Counted from the first letter of the stretch, positions 8,966 through 17,837 are shown. The stretch: 64,000 nucleotides of DNA from an uncultured Macellibacteroides sp. (GCF_963667135.1 NZ_OY762974.1:124001-188000); one strand, 5' to 3'. Program-made: numbers and translations. The notes: a model not told the origin generated them from the letters alone.

Positions 8966-10336
8966 TTAGAGTCTGATAGATTTGCTTTCCATTGATAAAT
9001 GTTTTCCTTCGTGATATTTGAAACGTTCTACTTTCATCATGCTTTGATCCACTGATTGCGGAGCAATAATAACGAAGTCCATATTTTCTACATCCTGATT
9101 GACAGTAGCTGAACCTTTAACCTTTTTGTCGATCCAAGTTCCTGAATTTACATAGAGACAAGCTTCATTTTTTTTGTTTGTATACGACTTAATCATCGGA
9201 ATGTGAGTGTGACCGAAAATTACAATGCGTACATTGGATTTCTCATTTTGAAAATATTGTGTATTGGATTGTTCATCCAAAAAAGCCGTATTAAGACTAC
9301 CCGGTATGGCATCTTTGAGCAGGGACATCACCGTGACATTATTATAAGTCAACCTCTTTTCCCATGTTTGCTGATTAAAGCTGGCATCGAATAATTTCGT
9401 TTCAATACTTCCGTCTTCTGTATTGTATGGAAGAATATCGTTTATACTGTACTTATCTTTAAATTTGTCAATGTTAGTAACAATAATTTTATCATCGAAA
9501 TTATCTTTTACCGGAATAAGATTTAAAAGGACTGATTTCCACGTCAGATAATAGATATAACTATTCTTTTGTGCATCGTCCGAAGAGTTCAGGGTTACAT
9601 CCCGAACCGGAATAATTTCTCCTGGCAATGGCGGATTTAATATGGAATTAACAGCAATTCGGGTAAAAAAGTATCCGGGAGGTAAAATAGATCCCGGTGC
9701 AATATCTTGATTTCCATATGGATCGGGTGAACAGAAAAAATCATATCTATGTCCGTGTTCAATAGCTATTTGGGGATATCCGTCGGGATAATACGTTCCG
9801 ATCCCCAATCTATCAACATCCCGCGCTTGATTGATTCCTGGCAAAATAAGAGATACATTTTCCTTAATAACAACAAGATCGTGATTCCCTGGAGTATAAG
9901 TTACTTTAATTTGGCCTTCTTTAATTATAGCATTCAATGCATCGATAACACTTTTGTTCTGTGTCGCTATTTTCTGAATGAATTCTTTCTGAGTTTTACC
10001 TTCGTATGTATCGTTTCTTGAGGGGACATACCATTCGTCCAACATATCACCCGCGATGACCAATTCTTTTACTGTTTTAGATTCTCGTATTTCAGTCAGA
10101 AATTGTGTCAAGCGTGGTAAATGATGTACACACTCTGAGTATGAAAGATCAGCTCCTAAATGCAAATCACTGATTACAACTATCTTATTTCGAACCAGAT
10201 TGTCGTTATCCAACTCTATATCAAATGGATTTTCTGTACCTGAAGAATTGTCATTATCTTTATCACAAGATAATGCAGGCATAATAGTTACTATGAGAAG
10301 AATGATAAACCATTTAGCAAGTTTATTTATTTTCAT
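8966..10336 (-). CDS. Metallophosphoesterase lipoprotein
   Basis: 456-aa calcineurin-like phosphoesterase, probably lipid-anchored. The start at 10336 gives an SPII signal (KLAKWFIILLIVTIMPALSC); the frame upstream to 10396 runs into a -7 box (TAAATTTG, minus strand, 10394-10401) and is rejected. Metal-binding motifs appear in order: ISDLHLGAD, VIAGDMLDEW, TPGNHD, IEHGHRYD and FGHTHIP. These cover the dinuclear metal ligands. The long insert between the GNHD and GHTH motifs (about 180 residues) is larger than usual and might set specificity. The substrate (nucleotide, phospholipid or protein phosphate) is unknown. Confidence 0.88.
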   Translation of the reverse strand: MKINKLAKWFIILLIVTIMPALSCDKDNDNSSGTENPFDIELDNDNLVRNKIVVISDLHLGADLSYSECVHHLPRLTQFLTEIRESKTVKELVIAGDMLDEWYVPSRNDTYEGKTQKEFIQKIATQNKSVIDALNAIIKEGQIKVTYTPGNHDLVVIKENVSLILPGINQARDVDRLGIGTYYPDGYPQIAIEHGHRYDFFCSPDPYGNQDIAPGSILPPGYFFTRIAVNSILNPPLPGEIIPVRDVTLNSSDDAQKNSYIYYLTWKSVLLNLIPVKDNFDDKIIVTNIDKFKDKYSINDILPYNTEDGSIETKLFDASFNQQTWEKRLTYNNVTVMSLLKDAIPGSLNTAFLDEQSNTQYFQNEKSNVRIVIFGHTHIPMIKSYTNKKNEACLYVNSGTWIDKKVKGSATVNQDVENMDFVIIAPQSVDQSMMKVERFKYHEGKHLSMESKSIRL

Positions 10337-10396
10337 ACAATCATAATTTATTATTACAAAATTAAAATTACTCTCAGGATATTTTTTCGTTTGCAA

Positions 10397-10890
10397 ATTT
10401 ACGGAGAAAAAGAACCGTGAATGTATCGTTATTACAAATTCGACGTATCATTTTTACAATTAACCACATAAAATTGAGATTTCAATGCTTGGTTCTTACA
10501 ATTCCATTCTGGTTTTACAATTATAGTTGTCTTATGTTAGGTTTAGTTTTACTTTTCGGTAAAGTTCATTTAAGAGTAACCTTACTAATCGTCAAGTCCA
10601 CCCCACAGCAAGAACCAAAGAGTCAATTTCAGTTAAAATTCGTAATTTTGAAGTTAGGTTGTTATATCTTTTATAACACTAAGTAATTGAATAGTTGAAG
10701 GATGTGAAGGATTTTTTTCGCAAAGTTATATCTTTCAACTTCGTTCCTTATATCTTTTAAGATCGAAAGATATATCTTTATTCATCCAATCCTATAAGGA
10801 ATTTCTCTACAGATTATGCAAAATTTATGCTTAGACCCAGAATTTGTTCATGATCCATATTACGTATAAAAAATGAATGATTAAAACACA
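10397..10890. other. ~490-bp intergenic region rich in phased repeats
   Basis: No convincing gene. It holds two repeat families. TTACAA stands at 10432, 10454, 10496 and 10515 (spacings 22, 42, 19). TATATCTTT stands at 10663, 10727, 10749 and 10771 (spacings 64, 22, 22), the last copy forming a 14-bp palindrome AAAGATATATCTTT (10766-10779). The TTACAA set lies upstream of the metallophosphoesterase -7 box at 10394-10401. An open frame at 10417-10686 looks spurious. Confidence 0.6.
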
Positions 10891-10891
10891 A

Positions 10892-10925
10892 AAAAAGCAG
10901 CTATCTAATTTGATAACTGCTTTTT
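10892..10925 (-). terminator. Terminator of tRNA-Phe
   Basis: AAAAAGCAG (10892-10900) pairs with CTGCTTTTT (10917-10925), with a further TATC/GATA pairing inside the loop. It lies directly 3' of tRNA-Phe on the minus strand. Confidence 0.85.
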
Positions 10926-10930
10926 CGAAG

Positions 10931-11003
10931 TGGTGCCACCAGGAATCGAACCGGGGACACAAGGATTTTCAGTCCTTTGCTCTACCAACTGAGCTATGGC
11001 ACC
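10931..11003 (-). tRNA. tRNA-Phe (anticodon GAA)
   Basis: 73-nt cloverleaf: acceptor GGTGCCA pairs with TGGCACC, discriminator A, D-arm GCTCAGTTGGTAGAGC, anticodon loop CTGAAAA giving GAA, T-arm with GGTTCGATTCC. CCA is not encoded. Confidence 0.97.
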
Positions 11004-11022
11004 ATCGTTTTCATTACGGCTG

Positions 11023-11053
11023 CAAAGGTAAGTGTTTTTTTCAGACCTCCAAA
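11023..11053 (-). promoter_or_regulatory. Consensus Bacteroidota promoter of tRNA-Phe
   Basis: On the minus strand TTTG (11050-11053), 19 bp, then TACCTTTG (11023-11030): a perfect match to the Bacteroidota primary-sigma promoter. Confidence 0.85.
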
Positions 11054-11189
11054 TTTTCAGTTAAAAGAAATTTATATTTTTAGAAAGTTTGCATAGGTAT
11101 ATAGATTTTAAGCAGGTTTCATGAAAAAAAAAAGACGAACTATTTTTTATTTTGAAAATGTTAGTACCTTTGCAGCCGTATTGAATTAG

Positions 11190-11262
11190 CGGGATGTAGC
11201 ACAGTTGGTAGCGCGCCACGTTCGGGACGTGGAGGTCGGAAGTTCGAGTCTTCTTATCCCGA
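11190..11262 (+). tRNA. tRNA-Pro (anticodon CGG)
   Basis: 73 nt. Acceptor CGGGATG pairs with TATCCCG, discriminator A; anticodon stem CCACG/CGTGG encloses TTCGGGA, anticodon CGG; T-arm has GTTCGAGTC. A -7 box TACCTTTG is at 11165-11172. CCA is not encoded. Confidence 0.95.
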
Positions 11263-11269
11263 CTAATCT

Positions 11270-11307
11270 AAAGGGTAACAAAATTCGTAAGAGTTTTTTA
11301 CCCTTTT
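11270..11307 (+). terminator. Terminator of tRNA-Pro
   Basis: AAAGGGTAA (11270-11278) pairs with TTACCCTTT (11298-11306). Confidence 0.7.
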
Positions 11308-11392
11308 GCTTTTCTATACAATCTCAATAAAAGCAGCTGTGCTTGTTGACCTTATTTTGTACATGTATTTGGAACTTCTAAATAACTATATT

Positions 11393-12328
11393 ATGATAAA
11401 CAGACGTAATTTTTTAAGAAATGCTTCATTGCTTACCTTAGGTAGTCTTATGGTTGGGAAAACCAATAGTGCAAATGCAGCAGTTGTTTCCGCAAACGAA
11501 AGCATGGCCGGAAAAAAGATTGGTTTACAAACCTACTCGCTTAGTGATGAATTGTTTAAAGATGTCCCTACCCGATTAAAGGAATTGAAACAGATGGGTT
11601 ATACCGATCTTGAACTGGCTGGATACAACAATGGAAAAATCCGGGATATCGACATGATGGAATTTAAAAAAATGGCTAATGCTGCCGGATTGAAAATTAC
11701 CAGCTCGCATGTTAATCCTCCGGTAAGAGAATATTCCAAAGACAATCTTTCTTCAATTAAAGAATTCTGGGTAAAAACTGCAGAGGATCACGCAAAGTTA
11801 GGTGTTCAATATCTTATTCAGCCGGGTCTGCCCAGCACGAAGAGCACCGAAGAGGTTATTTATGTTAGTGAAGTTTTTAACGAAGCGGGTAAAATAGTAA
11901 AGGCAGCGGGCCTTTCTTTCGGTTACCACAACCACGATATGGAGTTTGCTCACGTAACACCAGGCAGTGAAGCATCCAAGTTTGGCCGCAATGAAAAAGG
12001 AGATGTTATTTATGATCTGTTTATGAAGCATACTGATCCTTCGCTCGTATTCTTTGAACTTGATGTTTACTGGGCTGTTATGGGCCAGCAGGATCCGGTA
12101 GATGTAATGAAAAAATATGCAGACCGAATTAAAGTACTTCACATAAAAGACCGTAATGTTTTAGGAATGAGTGGCATGATGAACTTCGAACAGATCTTTA
12201 AACAGGCTTATACAAATGGGATTAAAGATTACTTTGTTGAACTGGAAAGAATGCCTGAAGGTAAAACTCAATTTGAGGGAGTTAAAGGTTGTGCTAATTT
12301 CCTTCTAAAATCTTCTTTCGTAAAGTAA
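11393..12328 (+). CDS. Exported sugar phosphate isomerase/epimerase-like TIM-barrel protein
   Basis: 311-aa AP-endonuclease-2/xylose-isomerase-like TIM barrel. The ATG at 11393 gives a twin-arginine-like leader (MINRRNFLRNASLLTLGSLM), whereas the longer start adds an implausible extension. Motifs: KIGLQTYSLSDEL at the barrel start, GYHNHDMEF (metal/base histidines), FFELDVYWAV (Glu/Asp) and VLHIKDRN (His/Asp), the usual divalent-metal ligands. The family converts sugars or keto-sugars. The exported location suggests action on periplasmic sugars, perhaps keto-glycosides, but the substrate is unknown. It is a single gene followed by a strong terminator. Confidence 0.88.
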   Translation: MINRRNFLRNASLLTLGSLMVGKTNSANAAVVSANESMAGKKIGLQTYSLSDELFKDVPTRLKELKQMGYTDLELAGYNNGKIRDIDMMEFKKMANAAGLKITSSHVNPPVREYSKDNLSSIKEFWVKTAEDHAKLGVQYLIQPGLPSTKSTEEVIYVSEVFNEAGKIVKAAGLSFGYHNHDMEFAHVTPGSEASKFGRNEKGDVIYDLFMKHTDPSLVFFELDVYWAVMGQQDPVDVMKKYADRIKVLHIKDRNVLGMSGMMNFEQIFKQAYTNGIKDYFVELERMPEGKTQFEGVKGCANFLLKSSFVK

Positions 12329-12345
12329 GCACCTTGTTTTTCCTG

Positions 12346-12395
12346 AAGAAAGAGCCTGCAAAAGATAGTTTATTCTTTTGTAGGCTCTTTCTTTT
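12346..12395 (+). terminator. Strong intrinsic terminator
   Basis: AAGAAAGAGCCTGCAAAAGA (12346-12365) pairs with 12374-12393 (one G-T), followed by T-rich sequence. Confidence 0.9.
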
Positions 12396-12499
12396 TGATG
12401 TACATTATCGTAATTTCAATTAGAAAAAAACATTTTTACTTTGTTTACAATTTCATTTTGATAACTTTGTGTGCACTTTACGATAAACTACATTATTTC

Positions 12500-13699
12500 A
12501 TGAAATTACTTAGGTTCATCTGGTTATTGCTTGCAGTTTGTATATTCAACGCTTGTGGAGTATACAATATTGGTAAACAAAAGGAAGTGGAGAGCTTGCT
12601 CGCTTCTGTTCGTAATTCTGTTGTGCCTGACCGGCGTGTAGGTGTATTTGATGTGGAACCGATTATAAAAGGAAAGCAGGTATTACTTAAAGGGGTTACA
12701 ACCAGTGCGCAGGGAAAAGGTGAAGCCTCATCGTTACTCCGGAATGCCGGATGGAGGGTAACTGATAGCATCCGATTGATTCCTGATGCTTCGGCAGGGG
12801 TGCCTCTTTATGGGGTAGTAAACCATTCGGTGGTGCCGATGAATACCAATCCTCGTTTTAGTGCAGAAATGACTACCCAAGCTTTACTCGGAATGCCCGT
12901 TCGTATTTTGGAAGATAATTCATGGTTACGTGTTCAGACTCCTGATGATTATATAGCCTGGACGGTTTCGGGTTACATACAACAAATGAACAGGGACGAA
13001 TTCAACAACTGGATTACTGCTCCAAAAATTATTTATTTATCTCATTATGGCTATGCGTACAGCAGTCAAGACGTACTATCTGAACCTGTATCGGATCTTG
13101 TTAGTGGGTGCATGTTACGGCTGGAGAGCGATCTAGGTGAATTTTATAAGGTGTCGTATCCCGACGGACGATCTGCTTTTGTGCTTAAGAAAGAGTCAAA
13201 GCCGGTAGAAGAATGGCTCGGAGATATAGACCTTTCGTCAGAAAGTTTGATTCGTACTGCTCATTCGTTAAACGGAGTGCCCTATCTTTGGGGCGGAACA
13301 TCTTCCAAAGGAGTAGATTGCAGTGGTTTTATCAAGACTATAACGTTCTTGCACGGGTTGATCCTGCAAAGAGACGCTTCTCAGCAAGCATATACCGGAA
13401 ATCCGGTTGATGTTTCCAACGGATACGACAACCTAAAACCCGGAGATTTATTATTTTTTGGGGACAAAGCTTCCGGAAACGATCAAGAGCGGGTTATACA
13501 CGTAGGTCTTTACATGGGAAATCTCACCTTTATTCATTCGATTAACAATGTACATACAGGCAGTTTCGATCCGAGTAGTCCTTTGTACGACGAATATAAT
13601 ACAAGCCGTTTTATCCGTGCTACCCGAATTCTGGGAGCTGTAGGATCAAAAGGCATTTCAACCATACAAGCGAATCCATTATACCAACCGGTTAAATAG
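12500..13699 (+). CDS. NlpC/P60 family murein endopeptidase lipoprotein (YkfC-like)
   Basis: 399-aa lipoprotein cysteine peptidase. The ATG at 12500 yields the SPII signal MKLLRFIWLLLAVCIFNAC. Residues about 100-260 look like two SH3-type domains (LLGMPVRILEDNSWLRVQTP). The C-terminal NlpC/P60 domain has Cys about 274 in SKGVDCSGFI and His about 334 in RVIHVGLYMGN. The family cuts the D-Glu-gamma-diamino acid bond in peptidoglycan stem peptides, releasing L-Ala-D-Glu. The next gene, 4 bp downstream, is the epimerase that uses that dipeptide, which supports the assignment. Probably anchored on the periplasmic side. Confidence 0.92.
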   Translation: MKLLRFIWLLLAVCIFNACGVYNIGKQKEVESLLASVRNSVVPDRRVGVFDVEPIIKGKQVLLKGVTTSAQGKGEASSLLRNAGWRVTDSIRLIPDASAGVPLYGVVNHSVVPMNTNPRFSAEMTTQALLGMPVRILEDNSWLRVQTPDDYIAWTVSGYIQQMNRDEFNNWITAPKIIYLSHYGYAYSSQDVLSEPVSDLVSGCMLRLESDLGEFYKVSYPDGRSAFVLKKESKPVEEWLGDIDLSSESLIRTAHSLNGVPYLWGGTSSKGVDCSGFIKTITFLHGLILQRDASQQAYTGNPVDVSNGYDNLKPGDLLFFGDKASGNDQERVIHVGLYMGNLTFIHSINNVHTGSFDPSSPLYDEYNTSRFIRATRILGAVGSKGISTIQANPLYQPVK

Positions 13700-13703
13700 T
13701 CTT

Positions 13704-14852
13704 ATGGAAAAAGGAAGAAGAAATTTTATTAAAACAGGCGCCCTCGCCTTCATTGGTGGCGGAGCAGTTATTCAATCCATACATGCCGGGAGTTTCGAAA
13801 AAAGTGCTCCGGCAATTATTCATAATCATGCATCTATGAAACTATCATTTCGCCCGTACAATCTACAGCTCAAGCATGTGTTTACGGTAGCCAGCTTCTC
13901 CAGAACTACTACTCCCGATATCCAGGTGGAGGTCACATACGAAGGTATAACAGGATATGGCGAAGCTTCTATGCCTCCATACCTTGGTGAATCAATAGAA
14001 TCTGTAATGGCATTTCTTCAAAAAGTAAATCTTTCGCAGTTTTCAGATCCATTCCAATTGGAAGATATTTTGATGTATGTGGATAGTATTGCTCCAGGAA
14101 ACACGGCGGCTAAAGCATCTGTTGATATTGCTTTACACGACCTTGTTGGAAAGTTACTGGGTGCTCCCTGGTATAAAATATGGGGCCTGGACAAAAGTAA
14201 AGCTCCTTCCACCACCTTTACAATTGGAATTGACACGGAAGAGATAGTAAAAGAAAAAACCCGGGAAGTAGCAGGGCAGTTCAACATTCTGAAAGTTAAG
14301 CTGGGCAGGGATAACGATAAAGAGATGATTCGTGCCATACGATCGGTAACTTCTCTGCCAATTGCCATTGATGCTAATCAGGGTTGGAAAGACAAACAAC
14401 ATGCCATTGACATGATTCACTGGTTGCACGAACAAGGCTGCGTAATGATTGAGCAGCCTATGCCTAAAGAACAACTGGACGACATTGCCTGGGTTACCCA
14501 GCAAAGTCCCCTGCCCGTTTTTGCCGACGAGTCTCTTCAGAGATTAAAAGACGTTGAAAGAATGAAGGGTGCATTTACAGGTATTAATATCAAGCTAATG
14601 AAATGTACCGGTATGCGTGAAGCATGGAAGATGCTTAATATGGGCCGCTCATTAGGCATGAAAGTTATGATTGGCTGCATGACAGAAACATCGTGTGCGG
14701 TTTCTGCTGCCGCGCAGCTTTCGCCTGCTGTTGATTTTGCCGACCTGGACGGGAACTTACTTATTTCAAACGATTTGTTCCGGGGAATGGAAGTCGTGAA
14801 AGGAAAAATCACATTGAATGATCTTCCGGGTATTGGCATTACAAAGATCTGA
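13704..14852 (+). CDS. L-Ala-D/L-Glu dipeptide epimerase with twin-arginine-like leader
   Basis: 382-aa enolase-superfamily enzyme that interconverts L-Ala-D-Glu and L-Ala-L-Glu during murein peptide recycling. Active-site residues are all visible: KVK at about 197-199, metal ligands Asp 223 (AIDANQGW), Glu 250 (MIEQPMP) and Asp 275 (FADES), and Lys 297 (NIKLMKC). The leader GRRNFIKTGALAFIGGGAVI looks like a twin-arginine signal, which is unusual because the well-studied enzymes are cytoplasmic. The gene follows the NlpC/P60 gene by 4 bp and precedes a transglutaminase-like gene by 25 bp, so the three probably form one operon. Confidence 0.92.
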   Translation: MEKGRRNFIKTGALAFIGGGAVIQSIHAGSFEKSAPAIIHNHASMKLSFRPYNLQLKHVFTVASFSRTTTPDIQVEVTYEGITGYGEASMPPYLGESIESVMAFLQKVNLSQFSDPFQLEDILMYVDSIAPGNTAAKASVDIALHDLVGKLLGAPWYKIWGLDKSKAPSTTFTIGIDTEEIVKEKTREVAGQFNILKVKLGRDNDKEMIRAIRSVTSLPIAIDANQGWKDKQHAIDMIHWLHEQGCVMIEQPMPKEQLDDIAWVTQQSPLPVFADESLQRLKDVERMKGAFTGINIKLMKCTGMREAWKMLNMGRSLGMKVMIGCMTETSCAVSAAAQLSPAVDFADLDGNLLISNDLFRGMEVVKGKITLNDLPGIGITKI

Positions 14853-14877
14853 ATGGTAAAATAAAAAATAAGTTCTG

Positions 14878-16233
14878 ATGAAAGCGCATTTAATTCTGGC
14901 AACCTGGCTTATACTGGCCACATCCTGCCAAAGTCCGTCAGTAGGTGTTACGAAAACGGATCCAACTGTAATCTCCGAAACTGAACGGATGAATCGGATC
15001 CATATAGATTTTAACAAAAACAGGGCTGCTGTTACAGACTACATCAAGGCTTATTATCCGGAGGTAACCGATTCCATGTTGGATACTTGGGAAAAGGAGA
15101 AATCATTGGAAGTTATGGAAATAGATGGAGAAAAATGGTACTTTACCAATGCCGGACCCAACCTGTTCCGCATCAATAAAGAAGCGCAAGCTGTAAAAGA
15201 GGCTAAAGACGGAGTATCTCTTTCCGGAAGCGAACAGGTAAATATGAAACACCTTCCGGAAGTTATGAACGAGTTGCGTTCTTCCGGAACTACACAATCC
15301 ACTCCTGTCGGAATAGAGGTAACTTACACGCTGACTGTAAAGGCGAATGTCGTTCCGGATGGTGAGATTATCCGCTGCTGGTTACCCTATCCCCGCGAAG
15401 ACAACCAAAGACAAAAGGATGTTACCTTACTGGCTGTAAGCGATTCGGAATATACGATTGCTCCCAAAGATGCTTTACACAGGACTCTTTACATGGAAAA
15501 GAAGGCGGTGAAAGACAAGCAGGCTGTATTCTCTTTTTCGTTTCGTTATACATCTGCTGCTGAATGGTTTAATCTGACCGATGAGATGATTCAGCCTTAT
15601 GATACCTCCAGCACACTTTACAAAGAATTTACAGCCGAAAGGAACACACATATTCTCTTTACTCCAGCTATTCGTGAACTTTCACGGCAGGTTGTAGGTA
15701 ACGAAACACGGCCACTGCAGGTGGTGCGGAAAATTTTTACGTACATCAACAATAACTATCCATGGGCAAGTGCCCGTGAATATTCCACAGTTCCCAATAT
15801 TCCGGAATACGTAATTGAAAATAAACATGGAGATTGCGGAATGGTTTCGCTTTTGTTCATTACTCTTTGCCGTCTGAACGGAATTCCGGCTAAATGGCAG
15901 AGTGGCTTTATGATGCATCCAGGTGATGTAAATCTTCACGACTGGGCGGAGATTTATTTTAAAGGAATAGGTTGGGTACCTGTAGACCAGTCATTCGGTA
16001 TTCCAACTTTTGCCTCTTCCGACGACACCCGCTACTTCTTTTCCAACGGCATAGATGCCTACCGTTTAATCGTGAACGACGATTTCTCGGCTCCACTTGT
16101 TCCTGCCAAGCAATTTACACGAAGCGAAACTGTAGACTTTCAACGTGGTGAAGTAGAATGGCGCAAAGGAAATCTTTATTTTGACCAGTGGAAATGGAAA
16201 ATTGATGTTAAATATCCTACAAACCTTTTTTAG
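14878..16233 (+). CDS. Transglutaminase-like lipoprotein
   Basis: 451-aa lipoprotein (MKAHLILATWLILATSC) with a papain-like transglutaminase core. The triad is Cys about 320 (HGDCGMVSLLF), His about 354 (NLHDWAEIYF) and Asp about 370 (WVPVDQSFG). The N-terminal 270 residues are unassigned and contain an immunoglobulin-like stretch (VTYTLTVKANVVPDGEIIRCW). Such proteins are generally thiol peptidases or amidases. As the last gene of the murein-peptide operon it could trim peptides or act on their products. Its exact reaction is not visible from sequence. Confidence 0.88.
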   Translation: MKAHLILATWLILATSCQSPSVGVTKTDPTVISETERMNRIHIDFNKNRAAVTDYIKAYYPEVTDSMLDTWEKEKSLEVMEIDGEKWYFTNAGPNLFRINKEAQAVKEAKDGVSLSGSEQVNMKHLPEVMNELRSSGTTQSTPVGIEVTYTLTVKANVVPDGEIIRCWLPYPREDNQRQKDVTLLAVSDSEYTIAPKDALHRTLYMEKKAVKDKQAVFSFSFRYTSAAEWFNLTDEMIQPYDTSSTLYKEFTAERNTHILFTPAIRELSRQVVGNETRPLQVVRKIFTYINNNYPWASAREYSTVPNIPEYVIENKHGDCGMVSLLFITLCRLNGIPAKWQSGFMMHPGDVNLHDWAEIYFKGIGWVPVDQSFGIPTFASSDDTRYFFSNGIDAYRLIVNDDFSAPLVPAKQFTRSETVDFQRGEVEWRKGNLYFDQWKWKIDVKYPTNLF

Positions 16234-16238
16234 CTATT

Positions 16239-16454
16239 TTTGATCATTATATCATTTAAAATCATATATTTGCAATTGATGGGCCCACCCTTCACTAACA
16301 AAGGGGCTTCTTCTGACAAAGCATCCAGATTATTGCTGCCCTGAAGATGATTCTGAGAGAACTGAATGCAGAGATGCTTGCGAGCATGCTTGAATAAAGG
16401 ACGTATTTTCGTAGTTATAATATACTATTAATATAAACCTTAAAACTTTCAGTT
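16239..16454 (+). promoter_or_regulatory. Promoter and ~175-nt leader of the Yip1-like gene
   Basis: TTTG (16239-16242), 22 bp, TATATTTG (16265-16272) makes a promoter with slightly long spacing. The transcript would carry a leader of about 175 nt, more GC-rich than its surroundings, with a small hairpin around 16370-16390 (ATGCT, TGCG, AGCAT). No reading frame or known riboswitch is recognised. Confidence 0.45.
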
Positions 16455-17033
16455 ATGAACATCTTTGAACGTGCAAAAAACATTCTGATTACTCCTGGAA
16501 AAGAGTGGTCTGCGATTGAAAATGAAGATGCAAACAGCAGCCATGTACTAACTTACCTGCTTTTATTGGCTCTTATCCCCGCAATCTGTAGTCTTATAGG
16601 CTTTGGATTTATAGGATATAATGTACTTGGTGTACGTGTTGGCACGATGAGTTGGGGAATAAACCATGCTATTACCACTTATCTGAGCATGGTCGGTGGC
16701 GTTTATTTATCTGCGTTCGTTATCGATTTTCTTGCCAGTAAATTTGACGCAACCAGCAGTTTTAATGTCGCTTTTAAACTTGTAGCTTATTCTTACACGC
16801 CCATGTGTGTTGCAGGTATTTTTTATCTGTTTCCTGCTTTATCTATGTTAGTTCCTATAGGCGGACTATACGGACTCTATATTTTATATACTGGCATGAA
16901 GCCCATGCTGAAAGTTTCCAACGAAAAACACATGAGTTACTTTATCGTGAGCCTAATCAGCATCATTGTTGTATCTGCTGTGCTGGGAGCTATTCTGGGT
17001 GTCATATTTGCCACTAATGCTTTAGCCTACTAA
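16455..17033 (+). CDS. Yip1-family integral membrane protein
   Basis: 192-aa membrane protein with about five TM helices (VLTYLLLLALIPAICSLIGF, MVGGVYLSAFVIDFLASKF, MCVAGIFYLFPALSMLVPIG, SLISIIVVSAVLGAILGVIF). The opening MNIFERAKNILITPGKEWSA is a recurrent signature of bacterial Yip1-domain proteins. The function is unknown in bacteria. It is 40 bp before a secreted-protein gene and may be cotranscribed with it. Confidence 0.85.
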   Translation: MNIFERAKNILITPGKEWSAIENEDANSSHVLTYLLLLALIPAICSLIGFGFIGYNVLGVRVGTMSWGINHAITTYLSMVGGVYLSAFVIDFLASKFDATSSFNVAFKLVAYSYTPMCVAGIFYLFPALSMLVPIGGLYGLYILYTGMKPMLKVSNEKHMSYFIVSLISIIVVSAVLGAILGVIFATNALAY

Positions 17034-17073
17034 TTTCCAGATCCATGATTTTTTTTAATAAATATAAGAATAT

Positions 17074-17763
17074 ATGAGACAACTGACTATGTTAATCCTG
17101 ATACTACTTTCAGTAGCGGGATTAGACGCACAAAATGTATTTTTCCCAACAAAAGTTGGAACTGTTCTTACCTACTCCACAGTCAACCCGAAAGGTAAGG
17201 TGGAAGGTTATGTCAGACAAACGATAACCGATGTAAAAGGGAGTGGCAGTAATATGACCATCAGTTACCTGAGCGAGGTACTTGATAAAGATAAACCAAA
17301 CGGTGATCCGGTTATGTCCATGCCCCTCACTATTACAATAAAAGACGGTGTGATGATAATGGACCTGAGTGCCATGATGCCTTCTCAAAATGGAAATCCA
17401 AAGATGGGTGACGTAAAAATGGAAATAACAGGCGTTCCAACCGAAATTCCAACAAATCTACAGGTGGGACAGACATTGAAAGATGCAAATATGGTTATGA
17501 GTATGAATATGGGATTCATAAAAATGAAAACAGAAGTAAATATGACCGATGGAAAATGTCTGGCTATTGAAGATATTACCGTTCCTGCCGGAACCTACAA
17601 ATGCCACAAGGTAACCCAGACAGCTCAGGCAACTGTGATGAAAATAAAATCGACCAGTACAACCCTTACCTGGTATACACCTGGAATTGGATCAGTAAAG
17701 AATGAAACATACGACAAAAACAATAAGCTGCAAAGCAGCATGGAACTGGTATCCGTTAAATAA
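17074..17763 (+). CDS. Secreted protein, DUF3108-like
   Basis: 229-aa exported protein with a Sec signal (MRQLTMLILILLSVAGLDAQ). The body is beta-rich and resembles DUF3108-type or TapB-like proteins: FFPTKVGTVLTYSTVNPKGK near the N-terminus, ITVPAGTYKCHKV in the middle and TLTWYTPGIGSVKNETYDK near the end. The function is unknown. It ends before a very stable terminator. Confidence 0.7.
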   Translation: MRQLTMLILILLSVAGLDAQNVFFPTKVGTVLTYSTVNPKGKVEGYVRQTITDVKGSGSNMTISYLSEVLDKDKPNGDPVMSMPLTITIKDGVMIMDLSAMMPSQNGNPKMGDVKMEITGVPTEIPTNLQVGQTLKDANMVMSMNMGFIKMKTEVNMTDGKCLAIEDITVPAGTYKCHKVTQTAQATVMKIKSTSTTLTWYTPGIGSVKNETYDKNNKLQSSMELVSVK

Positions 17764-17782
17764 GTAAACTATAGCAACAATA

Positions 17783-17814
17783 AAGCCGGTATGCTCTTCG
17801 GAACATACCGGCTT
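17783..17814. terminator. Intrinsic terminator between convergent genes
   Basis: AAGCCGGTATG (17783-17793) pairs perfectly with CATACCGGCTT (17804-17814) around a 10-nt loop; it separates the plus-strand secreted-protein gene from the SusD gene. Confidence 0.92.
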
Positions 17815-17837
17815 ATTATTTAATTACAAACTATTGT

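Noticed and set aside
10417-10686. 89-codon plus-strand open frame in the repeat-rich gap
   Set aside because: No ribosome-binding signal, composition unlike neighbours, and it runs through the TTACAA array; I treat it as chance.
10766-10779. AAAGATATATCTTT as a tRNA-linked integration site
   Set aside because: No integrase, no second copy at a tRNA end and no insert boundaries were seen.
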